From positions 1-64,000 of the forward strand of contig JAZNCN010000021.1 of NCBI GenBank assembly GCA_045587545.1: a stretch of 64,000 nucleotides of DNA, in the 5' to 3' direction. The position numbers and the translations under genes were made by a program. Source of the stretch: Caccoplasma_A sp045587545 (lineage in GTDB: Bacteria > Bacteroidota > Bacteroidia > Bacteroidales > G3-4614). The notes below the pieces were generated by a model. The model made no database searches and was not told the DNA's origin. It saw only the letters and a list, made by a program, of their open reading frames with translations. Positions 34,503 to 43,775 of the stretch are shown here, in pieces; the first letter of the stretch is position 1, and every line of letters starts with the position of its first letter.

Positions 34503-35417
34503 CTACATAACAACCATTAAAGTAATAACTGAGATTATTACCCACAATATTACTCCAAGCATAAGGGGTTTTACTCCTACTTTTTTTATTACCCCAATGG
34601 TTAAACCACAGCCTATCAGGAAGAGGGTTGCTGCCATCACTCTTTTTGCCACTAATACTATATTTTGGGTTACAATCTGAGGCAAAGGGAGATATGTGTT
34701 TATAATCATAGCTATCACAAACAATACTATAAACCATGGGATTGATGCTTTGCGCCCTTTGGTCTTAAATATAAACGCCGAAACAAATGCCAACGGTATT
34801 ATCCATAGCGCACGTGTCAGTTTTATGGTGGTTGCTACTTTTAAAGCTTCATCTCCGTATGCTGCTCCTGCCCCCACAACAGAACTTGTATCGTGAATGG
34901 CTATTGCAGCCCAAGTCCCGAACTGCTCTTGACTCAATTCAAGCATCTGCCCTATAACGGGGAATATAAAGAGTGCAACTGCATTTAGCACAAATATGGT
35001 TGCCAAGGCAAGTGAGGTATCGTTTTCGTCTGCGTCAATAACAGGTGCAACTGCCGCAATGGCACTACCGCCGCATATTGCCGTACCCGATGCTACCAGA
35101 TAGCTGTTTTTCTTATTTATTTTTAATAATTTACCCAATAACACTCCTAAAACCATTACTCCTACAACAGAGATAATGGTAAATAACATTCCCTCTTTAC
35201 CCGACTGCAAGGATTGATATAAATTCATACTGAATCCCAAACCTACAACCGATGCCTGCAACATATATTTTGAGGTTTTCTTCGCAAACTTAGAGTATGG
35301 CACTCCTACTGTAAGCGACAATATTATTCCTATAAAAAGTGCTACTGCAGGGGACAGAAAAAATGATGCCACAAATAAAACCACAAAAAGTGCTTTTGCT
35401 ATTTTATCTCTATTCAT
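34503..35417 (-). CDS. YeiH/UPF0324 family membrane transporter
   Basis: The 304-residue protein has about nine to ten membrane helices and the UPF0324 signature ASGTAICGGSAIAAVAPVI near residues 108-127, with IHDTSSVVGAGAAYG later. The family is often annotated as putative sulfate exporter, but direct evidence for the substrate is thin. A minus-strand -7 element TAACTTTG lies at 35450-35457, directly beside the divergent thioesterase promoter. Confidence 0.88.
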   Translation of the reverse strand: MNRDKIAKALFVVLFVASFFLSPAVALFIGIILSLTVGVPYSKFAKKTSKYMLQASVVGLGFSMNLYQSLQSGKEGMLFTIISVVGVMVLGVLLGKLLKINKKNSYLVASGTAICGGSAIAAVAPVIDADENDTSLALATIFVLNAVALFIFPVIGQMLELSQEQFGTWAAIAIHDTSSVVGAGAAYGDEALKVATTIKLTRALWIIPLAFVSAFIFKTKGRKASIPWFIVLFVIAMIINTYLPLPQIVTQNIVLVAKRVMAATLFLIGCGLTIGVIKKVGVKPLMLGVILWVIISVITLMVVM

Positions 35418-35449
35418 AATTGGTATATTTTATTTTTTATTAGCGATTG

Positions 35450-35496
35450 CAAAGTTAACAACAAAATAGTTTTTTGAGAAAATTTATTTACATTTG
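35450..35496. promoter_or_regulatory. Divergent -7 elements for the YeiH and thioesterase genes
   Basis: TAACTTTG on the minus strand (35450-35457) and TACATTTG on the plus strand (35489-35496) match the -7 consensus. Neither has a well-spaced -33 element, so the exact promoters are uncertain. Confidence 0.4.
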
Positions 35497-35532
35497 CATT
35501 AAACTAACCCTAATTTATTATTGGTTGCTACA

Positions 35533-35937
35533 ATGAACTACTCTTTTGAGATTGAGATAAAGGTGCGCGACTATGAATGTGATGCGCAAGGTATTGTGAA
35601 TAACGCAAATTACCAACACTATTTTGAGCATGCCCGACATGAATTTTTGGAAGCTGCCGGCTGCTCTTTTGGCAAAATGCGCCAAGCTGGTATTGAGCCT
35701 GTTGTTGCCCGCATTGAGATTAACTATAAAAATTCTCTTCGCGGAGGAGAGATTTTTGTATGCAAACTTTACCTTAAACGTGAAGGTATTAAATTTGTTT
35801 TTTATCAAGATATTTTCAGAGTGGCAGATGGAGCTTTGTGCGCAACAGGAAAGGTTACTACTGTTTGTACTCAAAACGGCAAGTTAATTAAAGGCGATGA
35901 GCTTGCCGATATGCTAAGCGGATATATTACAGAGTAA
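35533..35937 (+). CDS. 4HBT-fold acyl-CoA thioesterase
   Basis: The 134-residue protein is a single hot-dog domain with the catalytic-type Asp17 in YECDAQGIVNNANYQHYFEHAR, the same layout as 4-hydroxybenzoyl-CoA and YbgC-type thioesterases. It would hydrolyse acyl-CoA or acyl-ACP in the cytoplasm; the natural substrate is unknown. The ATG at 35533 is preferred to an in-frame TTG at 35521 because the fold begins right after it. dprA starts 6 bases after its stop, so the two are probably an operon. Confidence 0.9.
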   Translation: MNYSFEIEIKVRDYECDAQGIVNNANYQHYFEHARHEFLEAAGCSFGKMRQAGIEPVVARIEINYKNSLRGGEIFVCKLYLKREGIKFVFYQDIFRVADGALCATGKVTTVCTQNGKLIKGDELADMLSGYITE

Positions 35938-35943
35938 TACAAT

Positions 35944-37059
35944 ATGATTTTGAGTGAGAGGAGATATTTTATTGCTTTATCGGCGATCAAAGGTATAAAC
36001 TTTGAAACAGCCAAAGCTTTGATTGAGAAGTATGGCTCGGCTGAAGCTGTTTTCTCGTCCGACTCATTATCTCTCCCCGACTTTGAAGGTAATGAACAAT
36101 TGATAGAGCTTTTCACAAAATCGTCAAAAGAGAGCCTTCTTGATTATGCCGACCGCGAAATTGAATTTATTGAGAGAAACAATATTACTCCTATTGAATT
36201 TTGTTCTCCCAAATATCCCCAACGGCTGCTGGGGTGTAACGATGCCCCCATTCTTTTATATACTCTTGGGAATGCCGATTTCAACTCCGAAAAATATGTA
36301 AGTATTGTTGGTACACGACACGCAACAACCTATGGAAGAGAGTGGTGCGAAAAGTTTGTTGGAGAGCTTGCCGAAATGTTCCCTGATGTGGTTATTGTAA
36401 GCGGATTGGCTTATGGTATTGATATTTGCGCTCACCGCGCGGCAATGGAAAGCGGAGTAAGAACCATTGCTGTTTTAGGCAACTCGTTAGACTCTATCTA
36501 CCCTGCTACACATAGAGATTCTGCCAAGCGGATTTTAAATAATGGTGCTCTTATTAGTGAATACTCTTCGCAAGCTCCTACACTGAAGGTTAATTTTGTA
36601 GCACGCAACAGAATTGTTGCCGGTATGAGCGATGCAACTGTTATTGTAGAATCGAAAGAGAAGGGTGGCTCATTAATTACAGCCTCACTTGCTGCAGGCT
36701 ATTACAGAGATGTTTTTGCACTTCCGGGAGATGTTAACAAAGAGAGTTCAAAAGGGTGCAACAATCTTATAAGGGACAACAAGGCTCAACTGATAACTTC
36801 GGCTAAAGATATGGTTGATATTATGGGTTGGGAATCTCTAATGAAATCAAAAAGAGTACAGGAGACTCTCTTCCCCGATATAGATGATACGGAGCAAAAA
36901 ATTTTAGATATTTTGGAGATGTTAGGAGAAACAGATATAAACACTCTTTCTCTACAATCGGGCATTGCTACCTCATCTCTGCTATCTTCGCTTATGGGAC
37001 TTGAGTTTAAGGGCATTATAAAATCGTACCCCGGTAACAGATATAAAAAATTTATCTGA
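35944..37059 (+). CDS. dprA: DNA-processing protein DprA
   Basis: DprA binds incoming single-stranded DNA and loads RecA during natural transformation. The 371 residues have an N-terminal SAM-like helix-hairpin region (1-75) and the Rossmann-type DNA_processg_A domain (about 85-290). That domain shows GTRHATTYGREW, VSGLAYGIDICAHR, VLGNSLDSIYPATHR, and ARNRIVAGMSDATVIVE. A C-terminal winged-helix part (about 315-371) completes it. The gene is intact. No other competence gene is in the window, so competence itself is not shown. Confidence 0.95.
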   Translation: MILSERRYFIALSAIKGINFETAKALIEKYGSAEAVFSSDSLSLPDFEGNEQLIELFTKSSKESLLDYADREIEFIERNNITPIEFCSPKYPQRLLGCNDAPILLYTLGNADFNSEKYVSIVGTRHATTYGREWCEKFVGELAEMFPDVVIVSGLAYGIDICAHRAAMESGVRTIAVLGNSLDSIYPATHRDSAKRILNNGALISEYSSQAPTLKVNFVARNRIVAGMSDATVIVESKEKGGSLITASLAAGYYRDVFALPGDVNKESSKGCNNLIRDNKAQLITSAKDMVDIMGWESLMKSKRVQETLFPDIDDTEQKILDILEMLGETDINTLSLQSGIATSSLLSSLMGLEFKGIIKSYPGNRYKKFI

Positions 37060-37106
37060 GTTATTAATTAGGTTTTGCTCACTCGTAAAATTCCTAATTT
37101 ATAATT

Positions 37107-37154
37107 GTTGCGAAGCAACGAACTAATTCCTAATTTAACGAGCAAACGCTCGTT
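37107..37154. repeat. Two short hairpins between dprA and the ABC ATPase gene
   Basis: GTTGC-GAA-GCAAC (37107-37119) and a 7-base stem with an AAAC loop (37137-37154) lie in the convergent spacer. The second overlaps the stop of the ATPase gene. Copies of TTCCTAATT lie around them, as in the spacer at 5251-5265. Confidence 0.55.
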
Positions 37155-37794
37155 AACAAACAACCACTCTCCCCTCCTCAACTCTTATTATGTGATTTGC
37201 CATATGGCTTATTCCATCAATATTATGTATTACCATAACTATGGTTGTGGTTTTACGTAACTCGTTGATAATATCATAAATTTTTTTAACCGATTGCTCA
37301 TCTAAATATGATGTCGGTTCATCTAAAACAAGTATTGAGGGTGATGATATTATTGCTCTTCCGAAAAGTGCTCTCTGAAATTGCCCTCCCGACACATCTC
37401 CTATTCTATTGTTCTGAACATCGCCGAGTTGCAACATAGAGATAATTTTATCGGTTTTTTCTCTAATATCTGATGTTGACACTCTCTTATTCATCAATCC
37501 ACTCTCAATCACTTCGCGAACGGAGATAGGAAATTTCATATCCAAACTGCTCTTCTGTGGTAAGTATCCTATATCTGTTCGGGTTTTATCTCCGCCGTAA
37601 GTTACTACTCCCTTTGTTGGTTTTATCAGCCCAAGCATAAGGCGTAACAAAGAGGTTTTGCCTCCTCCATTAGCACCGGTTATCAACATAAAATCGCCCT
37701 TATTCAAGGTCAGATTTACATTGTTCAGTATTATGCGATTTTCGTATGCGAGTGTTACCTCTTTAACTATTATATAACTATCTTGTAATTGCAT
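37153..37794 (-). CDS. Metal ABC transporter ATP-binding protein (ZnuC type)
   Basis: The 213-residue ATPase has Walker A ITGANGGGKTSLLRL (about 38-52), Q-loop LPQKSS, the signature VSGGQFQRALFGRA, and Walker B ILVLDEPTS. The subfamily is that of zinc and manganese importers. It follows the binding lipoprotein gene with a 17-base overlap, so they are co-translated. The permease is not adjacent; the best candidate is encoded at 18269-19096. Confidence 0.88.
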   Translation of the reverse strand: MQLQDSYIIVKEVTLAYENRIILNNVNLTLNKGDFMLITGANGGGKTSLLRLMLGLIKPTKGVVTYGGDKTRTDIGYLPQKSSLDMKFPISVREVIESGLMNKRVSTSDIREKTDKIISMLQLGDVQNNRIGDVSGGQFQRALFGRAIISSPSILVLDEPTSYLDEQSVKKIYDIINELRKTTTIVMVIHNIDGISHMANHIIRVEEGRVVVC

Positions 37795-38635
37795 TTGCTA
37801 CTTTTATTATCTCCTCTGTAAAGTTATATGCCAACGGATTTATCACCACTATTTGTGCTTCTATCTCTTTTGCAAAAGTCTCTACTTGTCTGGGATTAAA
37901 TTCATTTTGGATAAATACTGTAGTTACTCCATTTTCCACTGCCTCCTCAATTGCCCGTTGCATGGTCAGGGGTGTCATCTCTTTTCCTATCAGCTCTAAT
38001 GAGAGCTGACGCAATCCATAATCACGCGCAAAGTATGATAACGAAGGGTGAAATATAGCAAATTGCCTATTAGCTACATCTTTCAACTTTTCAGTTAAAA
38101 CATAATCAATTGAGTCAATTTCTGATATAAAAAGATTATAATTATGCGTGTAATATTCAGAGTTTTCAGCATCTAATTCAACAATTTGATTATATATATT
38201 CTCAGCCATAACCTTTACGCACTTTGGAGAGCTCCAATAGTGTGGGTCATAATGTAAATGATGTTCTCCTACATGATTACAAACAGCAGATAATGGTTCA
38301 ATACCCTCCGCTGTTTTTACCAACTTTATATTGGGTGCGTTCTTTAATATTGAAGGCAACAGACTCTCTTCAAAGCCCAATCCTCCCACCTCAAAATATA
38401 TATCTGAAGATGTTATCTCTCTTATCTGATGCGGTGTTGCATCAAACTCTTCGGGATTGGCTCCCGAGGGGATAGCACATACTACATCTATTAAATCGCC
38501 AACAATCCTATCAACAATATATTTTTGTGGCTGTATGGTTACTGCCACAATAGGCTTTTTATCTGTTGTTTGGGAAGTACACCCTGCTAAAAGGAGTAAT
38601 GTTATTATAAGATTTATAATTGAACCTTTATTCAT
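37778..38635 (-). CDS. Metal-binding lipoprotein of ABC importer (ZnuA type)
   Basis: The 285-residue protein has a lipobox ending at Cys19 (LLLLAGC) and the ZnuA/TroA fold: VTIQPQKYIVDRIVGDLIDV near the start, and ATPHQIREITSSDIYFEVGG. A His-rich loop HVGEHHLHYDPHYW (near residues 122-135) is the expected zinc-binding loop. Later His and Glu/Asp positions fit the metal site (FHPSLSYFARDYG, and NPLAYNF near the end). The ATG at 38635 gives the lipobox at the right place; it overlaps the yfhO stop by 8 bases. Confidence 0.9.
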   Translation of the reverse strand: MNKGSIINLIITLLLLAGCTSQTTDKKPIVAVTIQPQKYIVDRIVGDLIDVVCAIPSGANPEEFDATPHQIREITSSDIYFEVGGLGFEESLLPSILKNAPNIKLVKTAEGIEPLSAVCNHVGEHHLHYDPHYWSSPKCVKVMAENIYNQIVELDAENSEYYTHNYNLFISEIDSIDYVLTEKLKDVANRQFAIFHPSLSYFARDYGLRQLSLELIGKEMTPLTMQRAIEEAVENGVTTVFIQNEFNPRQVETFAKEIEAQIVVINPLAYNFTEEIIKVANAITR

Positions 38636-41054
38636 TATTTTGTTTTGTCCTAAAAGAGCGTAGGAGCATAAATCCTCCTGCAATAAGCAATATCGCTATT
38701 GAGGTGTATGCTATTCCGGTTGTTACCTTTAATGATGTTGGCTCAAATTTAAACTCTATATCATGTGTTCCTGCCGGAATATTCAAGCCTCTTAATACAT
38801 AATTTACTCTTGCCATCTCAACCTGTTTGCCATCTATTGATATCTGCCAACCCCATGGGAAATATATCTCTGAGAATACTGCAAAGCCTCCGTTTTGTGA
38901 AACAGATTTGTAGTTGAGTTTGTTCGGCTGATAGTGTGTCAAATATATGGTATCTCCTTCGGCTCTTGCAGGTATTGGTTCTGAAACTACTGTTTTAAAA
39001 TATTTATCTGCTACAGCTGTTTTTGATACTTCAAATTCTGATAATGCCTCCATCTCGGATTTGGCATCATCTACCCACTTAATCTCATCTACAAACCACG
39101 CATTACCCATAGCTCCGGGATTGCGGAAGGCTTGTGGGACTCCATCTTCTCCTTGCGATATTACATATTTGGTATTAAGCATATTAACTACCGCCATATT
39201 ACCTTTTGAGAGTTGATGTTTTATCAGGTCGTCGTATCGACGAAGTTTTGCGGCGCTATATCCTCCCACCGACTTATGATAATAAGATGTTGTAGGATCG
39301 TTATATGTGTCAACAGTCATATTCAATACCCTGTAATTGGGATCTTTATCTTGTAATATAGCCCTGTCTGCCTCACTCATTGGGAATGGATTTTGTACAC
39401 GTCGCTCGGGCACAAAATTATTGCTATTTAAATAGCGTTTGTTTATTGGATACATATCAAATATTACAAGAGCTGCAAAGAGTGCTGCGGCAACTCCTGT
39501 TTTAATTTTTCCGTATGCAAATAACATTATTACTCCTGCGGCAACAATTATAAAGCCAAAAGTACGCCATGCATCTGATACAAATATTGATTCTCGTACT
39601 CGTGCAAGTTCGTCAAAAACATCGGAAAACTCCGGTTGTGATGCAAATGCTGCCTCCTCTTGCTTTGACATAAAGTCAAAAAATAGCGAAGGCATTACTG
39701 CAAACAGGAATGCAACTCCTGCCGTAAAGGCTAATGGTATATATAAATTCTTCTTGTTCTCTTTTATAATTTGAGGGTTGTCAAATAGCTCTTTGAGAGC
39801 GAGTACCCCCAAAAGTGGTATGGCAAACTCTGCTACCACCAAAATACTTGATACTGTTCGGAATTTATCATATAGGGGAACATTGTTTACAAACCACTCA
39901 GTAAGTGGCATAAAGTTATGTCCCCATGACAAAAGAAGTGATATTATTGATGCTACTATACATGCCCATTTTATTGGTCCTTTAACAATCATACACCCTA
40001 ATACAAACAGAAACATTATAACTGCTCCTGCATATACAGGTCCCGATGTAAAGGGTTGATCGCCCCAATAGTGATTCATTTGCCCCACATATTGACGTAA
40101 CGAGGGATTTGCCTCTTTCATAGCCTCTTTATCTGAAGAGATATATCCGGTTGCTCCGCCCTTGGTATTAGGGATAAGGAGTGTCCAACTCTCTCCTATT
40201 CCGTAACTCCATTGTGTTATATATTCAAGACTCAAACCTCCACTGCTATTTTTAGTGTCGGCCTCTGATACCAATTCTGATTGTCCTCGCATGGTCTCTT
40301 TTGAGTATTCGTATGTATTGTATATACTCGGCAAATTCGCTGTTATTGCAAGTAATGCCGAAACAATAAGCGCGGCTGTTGCTTTTCCGAACTTAACCCA
40401 TTCTCTCTTTTTATGAGCACATACTGCAAACCCTATTACTAACGGTATTATAAAAAGTGCTGAATAATAGCTCATTTGTATATGGTTGGCATGTATTTGC
40501 AACATTCCAAAAAATGCCGCCAATAGTGCACCTTTTAAATATTTCCCACGATATGCCAATATTATTCCAGCTATTGTTGGAGGGATATATGCAAGTGTTA
40601 TGAATTTCCATATATGCCCGGCTGCTATTATTATAAAAAAGTATGAAGAGAAGGCATACGCTATTGCCCCAATCAATGATAGATACCACTTTACTCCAAG
40701 CACCATCATTAATATGAAGAAGCCTAACATCATTATATATATATACGATATGGGTATGGGCAAACCAAGGGAGTATATCTTCTCAATTCCCTTCAATATT
40801 ATATTATTACCATATGATGGTGATATCTGAAAGTTTGGCATTCCTCCAAAGAGAGAGTTTGTCCAACGAGTTGTCTCGCCGGTTGCCTCTTTAAAGGCCT
40901 TACCCTCTTGTCCTATGGCTATACCTTGCTGGGTATCTCCTTGAAAGAGAACTCGTCCTTCAAATACATCGGGAGAGAAATATATCACTGAGATAGAAAC
41001 TATTACACATAGAGATATGATGTATGGCAATAATTTTTTTACATTAAATTTCAT
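38628..41054 (-). CDS. YfhO family membrane protein
   Basis: The 808-residue protein has about 12-13 membrane helices in two groups around a large periplasmic/extracytoplasmic segment. It matches the YfhO family (GT-C fold related), thought to glycosylate or assemble cell-envelope polymers. Signs are the N-terminal VLFQGDTQQGIAIGQEGKAF (after the first helix), WTNSLFGGMPNFQIS, and the C-terminal SEIYFPWGWQISIDGK plus RGLNIPAGTHDIEFKF. The acceptor is unknown. It sits between an envelope permease and the ABC lipoprotein, possibly by operon convenience only. Confidence 0.86.
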   Translation of the reverse strand: MKFNVKKLLPYIISLCVIVSISVIYFSPDVFEGRVLFQGDTQQGIAIGQEGKAFKEATGETTRWTNSLFGGMPNFQISPSYGNNIILKGIEKIYSLGLPIPISYIYIMMLGFFILMMVLGVKWYLSLIGAIAYAFSSYFFIIIAAGHIWKFITLAYIPPTIAGIILAYRGKYLKGALLAAFFGMLQIHANHIQMSYYSALFIIPLVIGFAVCAHKKREWVKFGKATAALIVSALLAITANLPSIYNTYEYSKETMRGQSELVSEADTKNSSGGLSLEYITQWSYGIGESWTLLIPNTKGGATGYISSDKEAMKEANPSLRQYVGQMNHYWGDQPFTSGPVYAGAVIMFLFVLGCMIVKGPIKWACIVASIISLLLSWGHNFMPLTEWFVNNVPLYDKFRTVSSILVVAEFAIPLLGVLALKELFDNPQIIKENKKNLYIPLAFTAGVAFLFAVMPSLFFDFMSKQEEAAFASQPEFSDVFDELARVRESIFVSDAWRTFGFIIVAAGVIMLFAYGKIKTGVAAALFAALVIFDMYPINKRYLNSNNFVPERRVQNPFPMSEADRAILQDKDPNYRVLNMTVDTYNDPTTSYYHKSVGGYSAAKLRRYDDLIKHQLSKGNMAVVNMLNTKYVISQGEDGVPQAFRNPGAMGNAWFVDEIKWVDDAKSEMEALSEFEVSKTAVADKYFKTVVSEPIPARAEGDTIYLTHYQPNKLNYKSVSQNGGFAVFSEIYFPWGWQISIDGKQVEMARVNYVLRGLNIPAGTHDIEFKFEPTSLKVTTGIAYTSIAILLIAGGFMLLRSFRTKQNNE

Positions 41055-41060
41055 AACCGT

Positions 41061-42281
41061 CTATTTTGTTTTACTTAATATCTTTGAGTTTAAATATTTT
41101 ATTGGATACCATGCTGTAACTACGCTTACAAGAGTTACTGTAAGTAATACCATAACAACATCACTGAATACAACTTTTACCGGATAAAATTCGACTATAA
41201 AGTTGCTACCCATTCTCAACAACCCTACATACTGTTGCAATAGCGACAATATTAATCCTAAGATAAGACCAACAACTGCTCCTATTGCCGAAATAAGCAC
41301 GCCTTCGTTAAAAAATATTTGAGTGATAAACTTTTGCGATGCTCCTATATCTGAGAGTGTTTTTATATTGTTTTTTTTATCAATTATCAGCATTGAAACT
41401 GAGCCTATTATGTTAAAGGCTGCTATTATCAATACAAATGCAAGCATTAGGAATGTTATCCATTTCTCAATCTTCATCATTGAGAATGCTTCGCTCTTCT
41501 GTTCCATTCTGTTTTTGGCAATATAGCTATCACCCAAAGTCAGTATTACCTCTTTTTTAACTTTCTCTACATCATATCCCTCTGATACTTTTACCTCTAT
41601 TTGTGTTGCTTCTGTTGTATAATTGAACAATTCTTTTGCTACAGAGATTGGCACATATATTACTTGATCGTCATACTCAGGCTGACTTATAGAGAATACT
41701 CCTGTACAATACACATCGGCATAATTAAACGAGGCCAACGGGTTTAGCATGTTTACCTTTGAGTTTCGTTTGGGTGAATATATTTTTATGGGAGATACAA
41801 AATAGGGTGCAACCATAAGTGTATTTGAAACTCCTACTCCAATAACCGCCTTAGGTATTGTATCAGCAAATGCCGATATTCCATCAACAAGAGATTTATC
41901 TATGTCTGATACTGATGTGTAAGTTGATGGCACTCCTTTTATTACTACAGGTTGTTGCCTATCGCCAAAGAGTGCTAATGCATTATCCTCTATTATAGGC
42001 GTTACAGCCTCCACTCCCTCTATTTTATAGAGTTGTTGTATCTCATGAGCTGATGTTTGTAGTGTTTTACCGGTTACTGCACGAACCTCAATATGAGGGT
42101 CTATCTCTGAATATAGCGATGATATTATCTCCTCAAAGCCATTATATACAGATAGGGTGCATATCATTGCCATTGTAGCTACAGCAACTCCACACACCGA
42201 GACTATTGACACCGCATTTATCGCACTATGCGACTTTGGGGAAAACAGATATCGTAATGCTATTTTCAGCGAAAGAGACAT
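41061..42281 (-). CDS. LolC/E-like ABC transporter permease (FtsX domain)
   Basis: The 406-residue protein has an N-terminal helix, a periplasmic MacB-PCD-like region (about 45-240), and three C-terminal helices with the FtsX fold (ALVLIIAAFNIIGSVSMLIIDKKNNIKTLSDIGASQ). This is the lipoprotein-release layout (LolC/LolE). The start NAVSIVSVCGVAVATMAMICTLSVYNGFE is typical of that group. The matching ATPase is not in this operon. It starts 4 bases after the rbfA stop. Confidence 0.88.
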   Translation of the reverse strand: MSLSLKIALRYLFSPKSHSAINAVSIVSVCGVAVATMAMICTLSVYNGFEEIISSLYSEIDPHIEVRAVTGKTLQTSAHEIQQLYKIEGVEAVTPIIEDNALALFGDRQQPVVIKGVPSTYTSVSDIDKSLVDGISAFADTIPKAVIGVGVSNTLMVAPYFVSPIKIYSPKRNSKVNMLNPLASFNYADVYCTGVFSISQPEYDDQVIYVPISVAKELFNYTTEATQIEVKVSEGYDVEKVKKEVILTLGDSYIAKNRMEQKSEAFSMMKIEKWITFLMLAFVLIIAAFNIIGSVSMLIIDKKNNIKTLSDIGASQKFITQIFFNEGVLISAIGAVVGLILGLILSLLQQYVGLLRMGSNFIVEFYPVKVVFSDVVMVLLTVTLVSVVTAWYPIKYLNSKILSKTK

Positions 42282-42285
42282 TCAA

Positions 42286-42621
42286 TTACTTGTTTAAAAG
42301 AGAATCAATATTCTCAATATAGTCAAGTGAATCATCAACAAAAAATATCAATTCAGGCACTTTGCGCAACTGAAAACGTACCCTACCTGCAAGTTCGTAA
42401 CGTATACTCTTTGCACTCTCCTTTATTGATGCCAATATTGTTTCTGATTTTTCTGAAGGGAAAATACTTAAATATATTTTTGCAACGCTTAAATCAGGAC
42501 TTACTCTTACTATACTTACCGATACTAATGTTCCCGGCATTTTTTTTGTTTCTGCCAAAAAAATCTCGCCTAACTCTTTTTGTAAAAGACGATTTATTTT
42601 GCTTTGTCGTGTTGTCTCCAT
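42286..42621 (-). CDS. rbfA: Ribosome-binding factor A
   Basis: RbfA is a small KH-like protein that binds the 30S subunit during late 16S rRNA maturation. At 111 residues it is the usual length, with the RINRLLQKELGEIF-like start, SVSIVRVSPDLSVAKIYLSIFP near 31-52, and the C-terminal VPELIFFVDDSLDY. It sits between the O-methyltransferase and the LolC/E-like gene. Confidence 0.93.
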   Translation of the reverse strand: METTRQSKINRLLQKELGEIFLAETKKMPGTLVSVSIVRVSPDLSVAKIYLSIFPSEKSETILASIKESAKSIRYELAGRVRFQLRKVPELIFFVDDSLDYIENIDSLLNK

Positions 42622-42628
42622 AATTAAA

Positions 42629-43258
42629 CTACTTTTTATAAATAATGGTTAATCCGTCTCGCGACGGTACAAATACTTTCTCAACCCTTTCATCTGCCGC
42701 AACCTTATCGTTAAATTTGCGAAGCCCCACGGTTTGAGGATCGTGTTGAGTTTCATCTATTATCTTGCCTGACCATAGTGTGTTATCGGCAAGCATAAAC
42801 CCTCCTTTGCGAAGTTTTGGATATACTAAATCATAGTATTCGCAATACTCCCGTTTGTCGGCATCAATAAAAACCATATCAAACTCTTCGTCAAGGGTTG
42901 GTATTATACGCTTTGCATCGCCCATTAATAGGCGTATCTTATCTTTATTGGGTGATTGTTCAAGATACTCATTTATAAACTCTTCCAACTCATCGTTCTC
43001 CTCTATGGTATAAATAAGGCCATCTTTGGGTAATGCCTCGGCAAAGCATTGTGCCGAATAGCCCGTAAAAGTTCCCAACTCCAAAACTCGTTTGGGATTT
43101 ATCATTCTGCAAAGCATTTTCAACATTCTGCCCTGTACATGACCTGAAAGCATTCGTGAACGAACCAATTTTACATTAGTATCACGATTTAAGCGACTGA
43201 GCAACTCCCCTTCCGGATCAATGTGAGCTTGTATGTATAACTCCTCCTCTGTAAACAT
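42629..43258 (-). CDS. SAM-dependent O-methyltransferase
   Basis: The 209-residue enzyme fits the COMT-like O-methyltransferase family. The SAM-binding motif LELGTFTGYSAQCFAE is near residues 54-70, and the metal/catalytic region FDMVFIDADKREYCEYYD is near 125-142, with ADNTLWSG later. These enzymes methylate catechol-like or related hydroxyls; the substrate here is unknown. It starts one base after the aroQ stop. Confidence 0.9.
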   Translation of the reverse strand: MFTEEELYIQAHIDPEGELLSRLNRDTNVKLVRSRMLSGHVQGRMLKMLCRMINPKRVLELGTFTGYSAQCFAEALPKDGLIYTIEENDELEEFINEYLEQSPNKDKIRLLMGDAKRIIPTLDEEFDMVFIDADKREYCEYYDLVYPKLRKGGFMLADNTLWSGKIIDETQHDPQTVGLRKFNDKVAADERVEKVFVPSRDGLTIIYKK

Positions 43259-43259
43259 A

Positions 43260-43685
43260 TTATTTTTTTGTTTTTACAGCCTCTATTGCAAGACGATAAG
43301 AGTCTAATCCAAAACCGGCTATTGTTCCTTTACATGATGACGCTATGTAAGATACTTTACGATAATCTTCGCGAGCATTTACGTTTGAAATATGAACCTC
43401 TATTACAGGTGCTTTTATGGCTCGTATTGCATCAGATATAGCAATTGAAGTATGTGTATAGGCTCCTGCATTCAGAACTATTGCATCTACTTCGCCAAAA
43501 CCCACATTATGAAGCATATCTATTATTTCCCCTTCGTGGTTTGACTGATAATATGTTATATCATCTTCGGTATATCTATTTTTTAGTTCTGAAAGATATG
43601 TTTCAAAATCTTTTTTGCCATATATGCTCTCTTCTCTGCGCCCTAAGAGATTAAGATTTGGTCCATTTATGATAAGTATCTTCAT
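43260..43685 (-). CDS. aroQ: 3-dehydroquinate dehydratase, type II
   Basis: AroQ removes water from 3-dehydroquinate in the shikimate pathway. The 141 residues include the mobile active-site loop INGPNLNLLGRREESIYG with Tyr22, the NAGAYTHTS substrate-binding stretch (Asn72), and the catalytic His98 in IEVHISN. It is the first gene of the seven-gene minus-strand operon running to the ABC ATPase. Confidence 0.97.
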   Translation of the reverse strand: MKILIINGPNLNLLGRREESIYGKKDFETYLSELKNRYTEDDITYYQSNHEGEIIDMLHNVGFGEVDAIVLNAGAYTHTSIAISDAIRAIKAPVIEVHISNVNAREDYRKVSYIASSCKGTIAGFGLDSYRLAIEAVKTKK

Positions 43686-43739
43686 ATTCTATTATTTTTT
43701 GTATATTTGTTCAATATATTATAATAATATTTGAACAGA

Positions 43740-43770
43740 CAAAAGTAATAAATATTTAGGTTATTACAAC
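43740..43770 (-). promoter_or_regulatory. Promoter of the aroQ operon
   Basis: On the minus strand GTTG (43767-43770) is followed after 19 bases by TACTTTTG (43740-43747). Its -33 element ends 5 bases before the xerD ATG. A plus-strand -7 element TATATTTG at 43702-43709 may serve xerD, but without a clear -33 element. Confidence 0.6.
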
Positions 43771-43775
43771 GGTTT

